Assembly: GCA_036898135.1 (NCBI GenBank)
Contig: CM072514.1
Location: 82,583,541-82,647,540 of the forward strand
DNA: 64,000 nucleotides
From: Oncomelania hupensis
Lineage: Eukaryota > Mollusca > Gastropoda > Littorinimorpha > Pomatiopsidae
Direction: 5' to 3'
Shown: positions 1-10,096 of the stretch, one piece after another
How the letters are laid out: each line of letters opens with the position of its first letter
How positions within the stretch are numbered: the first letter of the stretch is position 1
The notes under the pieces: generated by a model
The model's input: only the letters and a program-made list of their open reading frames with translations
Told to the model about the DNA's origin: nothing
Database searches by the model: none
Translations under genes and position numbers: made by a program

Positions 1-521
1 TCTTGCAGAACCTCCGTGATTAGCTGCTCGCACGATGTGCCTACGCGCTTAGCCACGCCAAAGAAGATAAGGTTAGATTTTCTTCTGTCTGTGTCAAGCC
101 ATTCAATTTTCGACGTCAACTCCTGCACCTTCTCCTTGAGTGTCGATGTATCTTTTTCCACCCTTTTCTGCTTGCTGGCCAGCTCATCCACGTCAAGACG
201 TAGCACTTCCTGTTCTCCACTCAACTGACAAAGCTTGTCGCCAATAGTGCTCTCTATCCTGCCGAGTTTCTCATTCATGCTGTGTGCAAGCTGTCGCTGT
301 CCCGCCTCCAGTCGCTGTATCACCTCCGTCAAAGACTGCACTGACTCCGACAGTCCGTTTATCACCTGAGCCGTCTCCATCGTCTCTAATCCTGGTTGCT
401 GTTCTGAACCTTCTTTGTGCTTCGCCTGTCTGAGATACTGTCTTTTTTCAGTTTGCGTTGTCACCGATGCCGATGGTTGTGGTGGGCCTGGATTTGGTTC
501 TACTCCGCCAATTTGCAACAT
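1..521 (-). CDS. Non-LTR retrotransposon ORF1-like protein, runs off the left edge
   Basis: The minus strand is open from about 815 to the window edge. The first ATG in this frame is at 521-519 and another is at 380-378. Just after the first ATG comes a hydrophobic Leu-rich stretch and then GGVEPNPGP, a 2A-like motif (codons 506-483). This is followed by a Gln/Lys-rich linker and a long heptad-like coiled coil (roughly codons from 380 to 70) ending in a basic patch and KSNLIFFGV, which resembles the start of the RRM-like domain of L1-type ORF1 proteins. ORF1 proteins of this type bind element RNA as trimers. The C-terminal half is outside the window. No stop breaks the visible part. The upstream open frame without ATG may be 5'UTR. 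The exact clade is not resolved. Confidence 0.6.
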   Translation of the reverse strand, partial: MLQIGGVEPNPGPPQPSASVTTQTEKRQYLRQAKHKEGSEQQPGLETMETAQVINGLSESVQSLTEVIQRLEAGQRQLAHSMNEKLGRIESTIGDKLCQLSGEQEVLRLDVDELASKQKRVEKDTSTLKEKVQELTSKIEWLDTDRRKSNLIFFGVAKRVGTSCEQLITEVLQ

Positions 522-2802
522 CAACAACAAACAGCTCACCGCCAGCAGAGACGAAATATTATAATTTTGTATTTTTAGGCCACGCACTCTTGCAGCAGCT
601 ATTTTTGCTTTCCTCGTGAGAATGTTATTAAGTACACCCACGAAGAGACCACTGTAAATAAATATAAAAGAAGGGACGTTCAGAAAGGCTCCACGGCCTA
701 CATCTGTCCCTATTACTACTACTACTACTACTACTACGACTACTACTACTACGACTACTACTAATTCTACATCTGTGTAACTCCAATGAACAGCCCATTG
801 TTGCACGTGATTCAATTATCAATTAATATGAGTGTCAGTTCAGCAAAGCACTTTTCTTCAGTTAAAGTTAATAATTACTGCGTGTGTAAGAGTACTCCAA
901 CCAAAGCAACTTGCAGTTTATGCAATCTAAGTTCAAATGTACTTTTGTTGGTTTTCTTGCACTAACAATGTTTTTTGGGGGGTATCTGATCTACTGATGA
1001 CGTTGTCCATTTCTAACTTGACCAAAGACCAGCACAAGCAAACAACATCACCAACACAATAAACCGCAACCACATTATCTTGCTGTTGTTAGTGCAGCTG
1101 TCATATTGAAAAAAAAATGTAGTGATAACTGTAGAGAACGGGATTTTTCCGGGTTTTTTATAATTCGATTATTGTACGGTGTTTTTGATTGGCTATGATT
1201 CGGGAGCCAATGATATGAAGGTTTGAATTAATCAAAGTTTGAATTAGAGGAAAAATTGTTCACTCACTCAGAAATTCTGTGTCAGGCTGGTGTGCCGTCG
1301 AGCAGTGTGTGTGTGTAGGCCAAGAAAGTTAAAAAAGAGAGGAAAGAAAAAAAAGTTAAATTGTGGAATAACTAAAGGATGAAGAAAGCACTGTGAACTT
1401 GTCAAGGTGTATAGGTTCGGTGGGACTTTCTATCTGGAAGTGGAAGTTGTATTTTTTGTGCTGTAAAAATTACAGGTATCTATGTTTCCATGATTGTCGG
1501 ATTCTGATAAGTATATTTTGAAATTGCATTTGTTGTATTGGAAGGTGGTGAGCTGTTGTCCACTAGGACGGAATATAATTTTTCAATGATGTAATAATAT
1601 TATTAATTACATGGGGCGATAGTTGTAGAGTAGTAGATAATGAAATATGAATGAAAGGCGTGAGCATGTTTACTTGTAGTAATTTTCATTCATGAAGTGA
1701 TTATCTGGATATGAATAATAGTGGTGGAGAAGGAAAGTGGTGATCGCATACGAAACGGAAGTAAACAGTGATGGAACAAAAGGAGGTGAGCAAAGAGTGA
1801 AACTAAAGAAGAGTAAATAATTTATCCGAGTCAGAGAATTGACATTTGTATATATATATGTCGTATAGCGGCCTACTTGGAGCCGAGAGACCAACTGGAG
1901 ACTAGGAGCCTGTTGGGGTTACTGGCCTACTCAGGAGCGGCTGTGGCTCCGTGCTGTCCAAGTGGGGACAGAGGGAGAGATCGGAGGCCACGTGTGAGGG
2001 ACATCGGAGAGGGTCAGACTTACGCCCTTCGCTTGACCAAAGACTACGGTGTCTACTTCGGGTGGACTGGAGGTCACGATCGCTCCTCCGCCCGTCGACG
2101 CTCATTCGTGTGAATCATCTCTGGCATCTAGTGCCAGCTTGCGTGAAGTCAGCTAAAAAAAAGGTACTGTGTGTCTTGTACTTATCGTTTTGGCCAGGAC
2201 AAGAAATTGCCTGACGTCGTTTATCCAGGCTCGGTCGCTCTAGTGCGGCATTGTCAAACCAGTGTGGGGATTGGTGTATAAAGTGAAACGTGTTAGATTA
2301 ATTGTATGAAAGGATTGGAGTGAAAGTGTGATATAAAAAATTGTTGATTATTTATATAAATTTTAAGAACGTTTTGAGAACGTGGAACGGATATCTGGTG
2401 TTGGTGTTTGTCTGTGTTGGGAAGAATCCGTACGTTTGTGGGTGTGTCCGTAAACAGAGAACGTGCACGCACGCATAATTTCCCTTTAGGAGTCAAATAT
2501 ATATATTTTGCACTTACACTAAATATCCATTCATTACAATAACGATAACAGAAGTTAAAACGAAGTCCAATCCGCAGCTATGTCCAGACAGTTGGTCAGT
2601 TTAGACCATTGTAGAAGTGGTTACAAAATTGTATTACCATACCTTTTCATAGACTATACTAAAACCGTCCATTTGCTGCAGCGATATAGTTTGAAATTTT
2701 CAGTCAGTCATTTTTCCACAACAGTGCATGGTAACAGTGCTCAGGTTTCCGGGAGCTCCTGCCAGACACGTCTTTACCCTTCGACGGTTGGCAAGCGAAT
2801 CC
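522..2802. other. No gene recognised; possible 5' region of the left-edge element
   Basis: This stretch lies upstream of the minus-strand ORF1. It holds a short (TAC)n run at 714-766 that lies in the open frame, AT-rich sequence, and a GC-richer block at about 1870-2110. That block has short overlapping frames on both strands, without recognisable motifs. It may be element 5'UTR or old repeat. No RNA gene or promoter is evident. Confidence 0.3.
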
Positions 2803-3028
<226 letters not shown>

Positions 3029-4590
3029 GAAAGTAAAATCTTATAATTGTGTATTGTCACAATGATTGTAGTTATAGCCGAAACGTTTTCTCTGATTAAG
3101 CTTTTCCTTCACACAGTCAATTGTTGGTGTTTGTATCTGAGTTGTTTTGTTGTTGATGGAATTTCTTTTCTAAAGCGTGCGACACGTGCAGCAAGCGCTG
3201 TGTACTCTGACCTGAGACGGAGTGTGTGAACGGTTGTTTTATATTTTTCTACCGCTTTCTGGGTTCAGCGGAGAATTCGTAGAGCAGTGGTAATTGAAAT
3301 TTCGAAGAGGAAAGACTTAGTCTTTTGCCGAGTTCTGATCGTTGGCGATCAGTGTCTATCCTAGCAAGTGTGAAATGAGGAGGCTTGCGTAGGAGAGGTT
3401 TTCCTAGTCTAGGTGCCTGTCTTGAGTCTCAGAGGAGGTAAGGGAGGAAGAACCATCCATTATATCTGTTGTGTTGTGCTTGTCTTTATTTTTTCTGTCT
3501 TTCTGTTGTCTTGCTCGTTGGTTAGTTTTGGGTAGAGGGGGGGGGGTTGGTAGAGGGCGGATGGGTTTTATGCTGCAGCTTTTTCTTTTCATTTGTAAAT
3601 AGATGTATACACCTTATCATGGGTGGCTTGTGTGGTTGTTATTGTTACATTTTTTTCCAGACGGTTGTAGGATAACTTGAGTAAAATTTTTTATGTTTGC
3701 TTTTGCCGAGCTGTATGTAATGTTGCATTGAGTAGTGTTTCTGTAAGCCTGGTTGGGTAAATTCTACACAGTCGAGGGTTTGGGACTAATTTTTGAGTTC
3801 ATCCTTACTTGGCATTAACTTGGCCGTGTAGGCTTCCCTGTTTTATTCTTTGGAGGTGACGCTGATGTATGGGTTGTCGGAGAGACAACTGGATCCTTGG
3901 TGCAACTGCTGAAGATGTAAGGAGGCGCCCATCTAAGACCATCCTATTGATCTGATCTAAGGGCTAGGCCGTGCCAGATCAGATTAAGCTCAGCTGATAC
4001 CACTCGATCCGATCCAAAGGTTAGGCCGTGCCGGATCGCATCGACGTCGTCAATCATCAGTCCATCGAGGCAACGCTGCGCAAGCGAGGACGTCCTGCGT
4101 TAAACTACCGCACGTTCCGCGGCAGTGATTTGAGGACTCGAACCAACCCTATCAGTTAAGTGTTATACTTAATGACGGAAATTACCCACTGGGCATAGCG
4201 CAACCCGAACTGTGTTGGATCCTACATTGGTCCTTTAACTCTGTACACTAGCTGTTCTCGAGGATGTGAACCGTTGTCTTGTGTGATGTGATACGTTTTA
4301 TATTTGTTGACTCGTCCTAAACTTCATTGCTGTTTATTACAGTTTTGGGTACGGGATAGTTAAAAGGGGAATGGTGGGAGTAGAGGAAGGCGTTGAATTT
4401 AGGTGCCAGGTATTAGCTAGTGGGTGATTATTGTTTATTTGTTTATTTGTTTTAGATTTCATAATTCTTGTTAATTGTACACTGGACTGGCTTGTTTATT
4501 AGTTAGAGTTTAAGGGAATCTTTATTCTTATTCTGTCTGTCTTCTGCCTCTATGATCATTCTGTCTGAGCATGTCATAAAATTGTGTGTT
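3029..4590. other. No gene recognised; small tandem repeat inside
   Basis: AT-rich with GC-richer patches. Two related units at 3951-3985 and 4009-4043 share the core GGCCGTGCCNGATC. Nothing here resembles a coding exon, RNA gene or transposase. By comparison with the 45.9 kb copy it may be an insertion downstream of the Cys-rich gene. Confidence 0.3.
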
Positions 4591-4604
4591 TTGAAGTGGG
4601 TCAA

Positions 4605-4732
4605 AACTAAGACAATACACGTATTGACTGGAAATTTTAGTCATTACATGTATTGGCTAGTGGTCACAGTCAAAACACGAATTGACTGATTTTTTTAGAC
4701 AATACACGGATTGACGAAGAAAACAGATTCCC
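4605..4732. repeat. Four near-palindromic ~20-bp units spaced ~29 bp
   Basis: The units are variants of AGTCAATACACGTATTGACT, a near palindrome, separated by short A/T-rich spacers. Related blocks are at 45530-45680 (same orientation) and 40850-40990 (opposite orientation). The block lies in the 3' flank of the Cys-rich gene copies and overlaps the end of the terminal exon. It may be a small transposon-derived repeat. It is not a CRISPR array: the genome is eukaryotic, and there are no cas genes. Confidence 0.6.
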
Positions 4733-4850
4733 GGTGACATGTATATTGTTTAGTTGCCTTTGAACACACTAAGTCATTTGGTTGTCTTTCACACACCTTG
4801 GGCGACTTAGGACAGCAGTACCCTTTGGCGGGATCGCAGAGGACCTGTTT
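4695..4850 (-). CDS. Cys-rich secreted protein copy A, terminal exon
   Basis: An AG acceptor (TTCGACAG) precedes an in-frame run of 51 codons that ends in TAA at 4697-4695. The exon carries Cys in the order C-x6-CC-x6-C-x8-C-x8-C-x10-C, including the segment GYCCPK. It begins in phase 0, matching the phase-0 donor of the exon at 5756-5794. The exon at 45837-45944 is clearly related: it shares CD, GYCCP, the VC-SKA-type segment and QY, plus the upstream intron. It is longer at its C-terminus than that copy. The role is unknown; the protein is probably secreted because copy A starts with a signal-peptide exon. Splicing is inferred, with no transcript data. Confidence 0.6.
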   Translation of the reverse strand, partial: KQVLCDPAKGYCCPKSPKVCERQPNDLVCSKATKQYTCHRESVFFVNPCIV

Positions 4851-5099
4851 CTGTCGAATTAGAACACAGTCTTAGAACGATAACCAACCATCCAGCATTT
4901 AAAAAAATAACAAGGTGCACAAAAACAAACAAAGAAACAAAACTTAATTAAATTATATATATATATATCTACATTAATTTTTGTATTTTTTTTACAAAGT
5001 ATTTCTTAAGCGCGGTATTACACTTGAAGTGCGCTCACCGCGCTTGACGTCTTTAAAATAATTGGTACTTAAAAACATATTGGATAAGTACACCACGGA

Positions 5100-5254
5100 T
5101 CTCGTTTAACCAGCGTACTCCATCTTTCTCCGTCCTTAGCAACCCTCGTGGCTCCGTTTAGTGACAAGCCAAATCATTCTCGAATGTTGTCCTCCAATCT
5201 CTTTTTCTGTCTCCCTCTTTTTCTGCCTCCTTGCACCGTGCCTTGCAGGATCAT
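5100..5254 (-). mobile_element. RTE-like 3' end fragment (old, shared by both arms)
   Basis: On the minus strand this matches the last part of the RTE reverse transcriptase, from the AKTILQGTV-type region to the VVPLRP tail, with several changes. The same fragment at the same relative place in arm B (40440-40655) shows that it was present before the inverted duplication. Confidence 0.65.
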
Positions 5255-5755
5255 TACACTATTTACAAGCATAATGACACTGACAATAAACCCGGTCACA
5301 CCTACAGGGGTTAATAAGACAACAGTAACAGAACAACGCTATCAGTCAACAGAACCATTATACAATAATAGCAATATAATTTTAAAATATTTAAAGATGA
5401 CATTATAACTCCCTGTCACAACCCAAATTAATCAAACTTTAGCTTTTGGTGGGAGCAACGAAATCCCGCTTTATCATCGTTTAATGTCAAAACAATGTGA
5501 ATGTTAAACCCATTTTTTGCCGGAAGTAAACAAATCATCGAATTTTATAGCAACCATGTTTGATAGTGACTGGCTATATTTCCAGTAGGAGGAGAGAGGG
5601 AGGGAGGGGGTAAGAAGGGAGTAAATGGTGGCGGGGAAAGAGGAGGTGCACAGTAGGAGTCAAATTCTTCCTGGCTACTCTGGTGAACACATCTACTATT
5701 GTGTTATAGTTGTACTCAAATGTTGTTCAAAATGCCCCTTGCTACTAAAACTTAC

Positions 5756-5794
5756 ATCTTTTGGACAGCACCATCCACCTTCAATGCAGGTATC
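5756..5794 (-). CDS. Cys-rich secreted protein copy A, third exon (13 codons)
   Basis: A 39-nt exon is flanked by TTCCTTCAG on the 5' side and GTAAG on the 3' side (minus strand), phase 0 at both ends. It encodes DTCIEGGWCCPKD, a C-x5-CC module. Arm B has the same exon at 39868-39906 with identical length and identical splice borders, encoding EHCVADGMCCPNT. Three Cys, one Gly and one Pro are kept, and almost everything else differs. The intron on its 5' side is about 83 percent identical between arms in the first 60 bases by eye. Confidence 0.6.
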
Positions 5795-6123
5795 CTGAAG
5801 GAAGAAAAACACATAACAATCATAATCTATTAAAGATGTAAAATTAAGTTGTCAAATCGAGTTTTGTGTGTGTAGTGCTTTCGCCTCATGATAAAGTTAA
5901 CTTTTCATTCCTTTCTTTTAATGTATGTGTCTTCTGTTGATATTTACATTCTGTTATGCTCTGTAGTTGGTAACTCTTTATTCTTGTTTTAGACTTCAAA
6001 TACCTATCTTGCTTTACAGTTGGCATTGTGGATTTTATGTATTGTATGTCATTAGTTGTAAATGCTTTGCATTCTTTGTTGATTTGTATACGCTTTTTGC
6101 AGCACTGTACAATCATCACTTAC

Positions 6124-6316
6124 CTGTTCCGCGCAGCAAATGTCGTGACCCCGGTGGCCTTGGCAGCATGAGGCAGATGGGCAACAGCCATCTGAAAAGC
6201 TTGTCAAACATATAGAAAGAATATGTAATAAGTCATTAAAAGAATGCGTTTCTTCATTGATATCAAAAGAACCAAACAAAGACAGACGATAAGAAAAGAT
6301 GGATAAGTTTAATTTC
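6124..6316 (-). CDS. Cys-rich secreted protein copy A, second exon
   Basis: The donor is CAG|GTAAGTGA. Two acceptors are possible. TTATTATTCAG at 6317-6327 gives a 193-nt exon whose phase completes the TG left by the signal-peptide exon, with an open frame throughout. TTTTCAG at 6192-6198 gives a 68-nt exon, but its phase does not fit the signal exon directly. The 3' part encodes CC-x4-CC-x8-CC, beginning GCCPSASCC. With the long acceptor, the four exons of copy A total 444 nt, an uninterrupted 147 codons plus stop. The matching stretch of arm B has two in-frame TAA codons ahead of the Cys region. So either the short acceptor is real or copy B is broken. Confidence 0.55.
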
Positions 6317-6716
6317 CTGAATAATAATGACAATATCAGAGAATGATAAAATGACAGACAAACCACGTCACCCCTCCAGCTCTTTATTCCCTTCTTTTCT
6401 CAATAAATATTCCCTGTACCACACTCCCTTACCCTATTTCTTTAATATATAGGCTAGGTTAAAACGTCTTAAATCTTGTCTTGAATTAGGCCTTTTATTT
6501 CTCAAAATACATCTAGCTTTCACTTTTCTCATTAAATAAGTTTTTTTTTTAATTACAGTTATTTTGGTTTCTTTATATTAGCAGGTAATTTGCAATGATT
6601 TTGAGAACTTTGTGTGTTATAATGGAAACATTAAAAAGAATTTTTTACTGATCATATTACTTTAAAAAAAAAAAAAAAAAGTAACTTGCAAGCCAGGTTT
6701 TAATTGAACAGAATAC

Positions 6717-6860
6717 TAAGTCGTAGGTTAAATGTGGAGGTCTGGTGAAAGTAGTTTGTTGCTTAACGAGATAATCTTTTGTTGCCATAGATAATGTTGC
6801 AATTCCAACAAGCTTACCAATGCTTGCAAGATTCATTTTCCTTAAGTCAATGGGCTTCAT
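6717..6860 (-). CDS. Small conserved protein of the Polinton relic (48+ aa), copy A
   Basis: Starts MKPIDLRKMNLASIGKL, continues through a mildly hydrophobic helix to TKDYLVK and ends near RPPHLTYDL; the frame stays open to 6657. Arm B has an intact 48-aa homologue at 33101-33247 starting MKLVELKKINLSNIVKL with the same TKDYLVK and RPPHLT segments. The pattern of differences looks like coding sequence. Its place beside other minus-strand small ORFs and Polinton fragments suggests a minor Polinton protein. Function unknown. Confidence 0.45.
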
Positions 6861-7112
6861 TTTAAACAGATTTTGAGATCATTGAGTATGTTGTATTCAG
6901 TACAAAAAGAATACCACTGTGGTAGGTGAGATTCACAATGGTCTCTGCATATGGCACGTTCATTTTTATATATGAAAAATTAATTTTGAAAACTTATTAC
7001 TGCATTGAAAATACATCTAATGCTTGCTTTGCTTTTGATAATGGAGATGATTCAATGTTTGTTTTTTTCTGGGATGTGTATTTGGAGGCTTCTGTTTTTG
7101 CTTGTAACCTGT

Positions 7113-7244
7113 TTAATATTTATGCATCAAGTAACCATAAGCTCCCAGACCAGCCGCTGCAACAAAATAATAAACTTGTTTGCTAGAAGAAGAATCTGGC
7201 TCTACTAATTCTTCAGGTTTTGTGCCTATTGATTGTTGTTGCAT
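7113..7244 (-). CDS. Small ORF with C-terminal membrane segment, Polinton relic
   Basis: An ATG-to-TAA frame of 43 codons. After a polar N-terminus (KPEELVEPDSSSS) comes a hydrophobic tail, YYFVAAAGLGAYGYLM, ending HKY. Arm B (30664-30778, continuing at 32816) carries the same frame with a TAA inside and a 2-kb insertion near its end. It lies between two other minus-strand small ORFs of the same relic. It is probably a minor capsid or membrane protein of a Polinton. That role is inferred from context only. Confidence 0.4.
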   Translation of the reverse strand: MQQQSIGTKPEELVEPDSSSSKQVYYFVAAAGLGAYGYLMHKY

Positions 7245-7407
7245 TATTGGTTCTTCTTTTTACTGTTGTTTGTTTTATATTTGCTTTTGTTTGTCTGTTC
7301 CATCGGTGTATTTTATTATATTTGGCTAATATTTTTTTCCAGCTGTTATTCGTCGGGGACTTTTCTTTAACTTAAGTCACTCTTTGTACTGTGTTCATTG
7401 GAATCTC

Positions 7408-7610
7408 CTGTAGTCCCCCATGGGAGTGCCGGAGTCTCTGTATAAGTACTATCCCCACTTTCTGGAAATTTAGTGCTTTAAATGCTCATTTTCACTGTCT
7501 TTCTCCTTTGTTCATTCTCATTCCTAATCTGTTCTATCAATCTACTATATGTACTATCTTCTTTGCTAGATCAGTCACCTAACTTTTTTCTTAAAAGCTG
7601 TACGACCTTT
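7408..7610. repeat. Dispersed repeat, second copy at 52890-53090
   Basis: Both copies are in the same orientation. They share the segment TATCCCCACTTTCTGGAAAT, then TTTAGTGCTTTAAAT and a pyrimidine-rich part. The second copy lies within the Gypsy element, so this is a mobile or captured fragment. No coding potential is clear. Confidence 0.6.
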
Positions 7611-7829
7611 CTGCATAGGTCTGCAAGCAGGTATGTGGAGGACTATCGTAGCTGTACGACCTAGAGGCCCAGCGTTTACAATCTTCTTAAATTTATCGTC
7701 TGGTCCTATGCACGTGTAAGGGCTTTGACACTTAAATTCAGTGATGTTGATAGAAATGTTCAGCATAGGCCATTTGGTCGATACAGTCACAAACCCTTTA
7801 GGACATTTTAAAAATATGTCGGCTATCAT
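7575..7829 (-). CDS. Unknown 84-aa ORF, overlaps the upstream ORF by ATGA
   Basis: Starts MIADIFLKCPKGF and contains several Cys and a Lys-rich tail. Its ATG overlaps the stop of the ORF at 7826-8221 in an ATGA, an arrangement typical of densely packed viral or Polinton genes. No homology is recognised. It is called coding because both frames are intact and tightly packed. Confidence 0.35.
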   Translation of the reverse strand: MIADIFLKCPKGFVTVSTKWPMLNISINITEFKCQSPYTCIGPDDKFKKIVNAGPLGRTATIVLHIPACRPMQKGRTAFKKKVR

Positions 7830-8221
7830 TTTGACTTCTTTCTAACACCAAACGAGAGAAAACTGATAAGTTTCGGTTTATTTTTCGGCGACATTTCGAA
7901 AACGAAAAGTTTTATTGCCGGAAGCACGCCTTTCGCAACAAGGGGAGTTACTCTAACTCTCTCTGCTGATGCATGTGTCGTCTGCTTGGCGTTTCCGATA
8001 CGCGATGTTTTACAATAACTCATTACACCTTTATTTATCCGATAGGAAATTAATATGGCCAGAAGCAATAACAACGAAACAGACATGAGAAAAGCAAACA
8101 AAAAACGGACAAAGGGTGGCCGATTGAGGCGTAGGACAGCGGGCCGATCAGAACATGACTCTTTCGGACATTGTGGAATTTTAGTTGTGAATGGCCGATT
8201 TGCCGACGAAAACGACATCAC
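7826..8221 (-). CDS. Unknown 131-aa single-pass membrane protein ORF
   Basis: A basic N-terminal part is followed near residues 40-60 by a strong transmembrane segment (FLFAFLMSVSLLLLLAILI) and then a basic Lys-rich C-terminal half. The stop overlaps the next ORF by ATGA. Nearby Polinton-like fragments on both strands suggest a minor Polinton gene. No named family is recognised. Confidence 0.35.
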   Translation of the reverse strand: MMSFSSANRPFTTKIPQCPKESCSDRPAVLRLNRPPFVRFLFAFLMSVSLLLLLAILISYRINKGVMSYCKTSRIGNAKQTTHASAERVRVTPLVAKGVLPAIKLFVFEMSPKNKPKLISFLSFGVRKKSK

Positions 8222-8285
8222 TGAAATTTAATATTTAATAAGCCAATCTATTTCCGCTTCCACCAGTGTTAAAGACCAGATATTT

Positions 8286-8510
8286 TCATGTTTGATTATA
8301 ACATAAATCATGATCTAGTGCGCCAGCATTAAAGTCCTTTAGCTGGTCGATAGAAGGTTTGGTTTCGTGTATCGGTACTGGCGATACTAAAGCTTGCTTA
8401 TAATAACCAGTTGGTGTAAATTCGAGACCGTAAATATCCCCAGCATTTGCATCTGCATCAAAGTCAATTATGTCTGCTAGGTATTTGAGTTCAATGGTAG
8501 GGCAAGTTAC
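8286..8510 (-). pseudogene. Broken protein segment, probably Polinton
   Basis: A 74-codon frame contains LADIIDFDADANAGDIYGLE and ends in a stop. It looks like real protein sequence (acidic and aromatic content, no low complexity). The preceding ORF at 8602-8799 on the same strand may be its N-terminal part, with the frame lost in the A-run at 8516-8523. Product not identified. Confidence 0.35.
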
Positions 8511-8601
8511 TGGATTTTTTTTTTAAAATTATCCTTTTATTTTGTTATCTCGAGAATAATTGTAAGATCACCAAAGTCTACAATTTGGTTGCTTTGGTTT
8601 G

Positions 8602-8799
8602 TTATTTTGAAGCAAATACTGGTATGATAGTCAAGACTACGTTTTTGAGGCAAAATTTGTTATTGACTGGATCGCAGTACGATTCTCTTTGAGTTGAAAT
8701 TATTCTTAACAATGTACTTGGAGTTCCGTGTAGTATGTGTTCAGAGGTCTTTAGTTGATGGAGGTACACAAACAATCTTTTATTAATTAACAAGTTCAT
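8602..8799 (-). pseudogene. Possible N-terminal part of the same broken Polinton ORF
   Basis: A 65-codon frame starting MNLLINKRLFVYLHQLK. It is followed by stops and then, in another frame, by the segment at 8286-8510. Assignment rests only on strand and position. Confidence 0.25.
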
Positions 8800-8856
8800 A
8801 GGTTTTGTTCCAATACATTTAAATTACTGCCACTAGAGTCGAATGTCAGAATTAAT

Positions 8857-10017
8857 TCCTATCCTATCCTATCCTATCCAGTAACTCGAAGGTCGTAGGG
8901 GCGCCACATATTAACCATATTAATATCATACCATAACACGATATTAACTTCACAATATTTAAACAAAAATGTTAAAACAAGTGAACATTCTACTGCTGCA
9001 GTATCCAACAATTATTAGCCAGTCTCCAGTGAGCAAATGTTTGTAATTATTATGCCTGATCCTTGGATGTGCTTTTTGTCTTTTGCGTGCTATTGTGTGT
9101 ATGCTTGCATGTATGGTCTAATATCACAAACTGTGAATAGACGTTAAATAAAATTATTGAATTGAAAAGGGGCACCACAGATGATCGTTTATCCATCATA
9201 CTCTATCTTTCTCTGTCATCAGCAAACCCTCATGGCTTCGCTCAGTGTCAAGCCAGTCCATTCTCGAATGTTGTCCTCCCACCTCTTTTTCTGTCCCCCT
9301 TTTTTCTGCCTCATTGCACCGTGCCTTGCAGGGTGATCTTTGCAAGGCCTGATGCTCTGGTGATGTGGTCATACCATCGGAGTTTCCGTTTTTTCACCAC
9401 TGTGAGCTTGTCATCGTGTTGTCCAATGGCTCATGTGATGGTCTGTCGGACTTCGTTGTTGTTGATGTGCTGGGTACAGGAAATCCCCAGAAGTCTTCTG
9501 TAGCACTTCATCTCCATGCTTTGTATTCTTCGTTGTAGATCTGCTGTGAGGGTCCATGTTTTGAAGCGTATAGGAAGATGGAGATGACAAGGGAGCGCAG
9601 CAGCCTTACCTTGGAATGTAGATTGATAGTCCTGTCTTTCCAAATGGGCTTCAATCTTGTCAGGGAAGCAGTTGTTTGTGCGATCCTGGAGAGGACTTCC
9701 TGTCAGGACCCATTGTCTGATACAATGGCTCCTAAATATTTGAAGCTATGCACTGTGTTGAGGGTTTGCCTTGGACTGTGATATCCATGTTGATGCCATT
9801 GTTGGTGTTGGTCATCATTTTGGTCTTCTCTGCACTTAGTTCCATTCCACAGGCTCTGGGGGTGCTGTCAAGCCTCTGTACCAGCTGTTCAAGTTCTTGT
9901 ACCTCTCCAGCCAATCCATCAATGTCAGCCGCAAAGCAGAGGTTGGAGATTGCTCTACCCCCTATGCTGACTGTGCCTTAGTGATCTGCATGGGCATCTG
10001 ACATGATGCGCTCTAGG
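8857..10017 (-). mobile_element. 5'-truncated RTE-like retrotransposon relic with target-site duplication
   Basis: The minus strand carries the C-terminal half of an RTE/BovB-like reverse transcriptase in broken frames. Recognisable segments are AEKTKMMTN (about 9840), DLQRRIQSMEMKCYRRLL (about 9520) and the GRPKKRW-type tail near 9290. It ends in (GGATA)n. AATTAAT flanks both ends (8850-8856 and 10018-10024). Several frameshifts and stops make it inactive. A 260-bp retro tail is nested inside at 8909-9168. Confidence 0.85.
8909..9168 (+). mobile_element. CR1-like 3' tail nested in the RTE relic
   Basis: This block splits the RTE 3' end. Both sides show GGGGC(G/A)CCACA (8898-8908 and 9169-9179), an 11-bp target-site duplication. 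The insert ends in GACGTTAAATAAAATTATTG followed by AATTG, the kind of tail seen on CR1-group elements. It is too short to hold coding sequence. Confidence 0.75.
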
Positions 10018-10096
10018 AATTAATGGTTCTAGGAACATGTCAGAATTGATTAATTAGCAGTGAAACCTAGTATTTCTGCCAGCTTTGGCGCGAGTG

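Noticed and set aside
1877..2214. Overlapping frames of 67-87 codons in the GC-richer block
   Set aside because: Three frames on both strands overlap in the same GC-rich DNA with no motif or codon evidence favouring any.
4605..4732. CRISPR-like spacing of repeats
   Set aside because: Units are imperfect palindromes with short AT-rich spacers in a eukaryotic genome full of mobile elements; there are no cas genes.
5886..6119. 77-aa minus-strand frame between the Cys exons
   Set aside because: It lies in the intron, and the arm B counterpart has no matching open frame.
4695..6191. Granulin or conotoxin assignment for the Cys-rich exons
   Set aside because: CC pairs and C-x5-CC modules are reminiscent of such families, but the full spacing does not match a granulin repeat and the signal sequence matches none that I can name. 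Left unassigned.
9162..9981. Plus-strand frames of 60-113 codons
   Set aside because: They are antisense to the RTE reverse transcriptase relic. The same antisense frames recur in every RTE copy (37203-37971, 38811-39059, 42973-43745).
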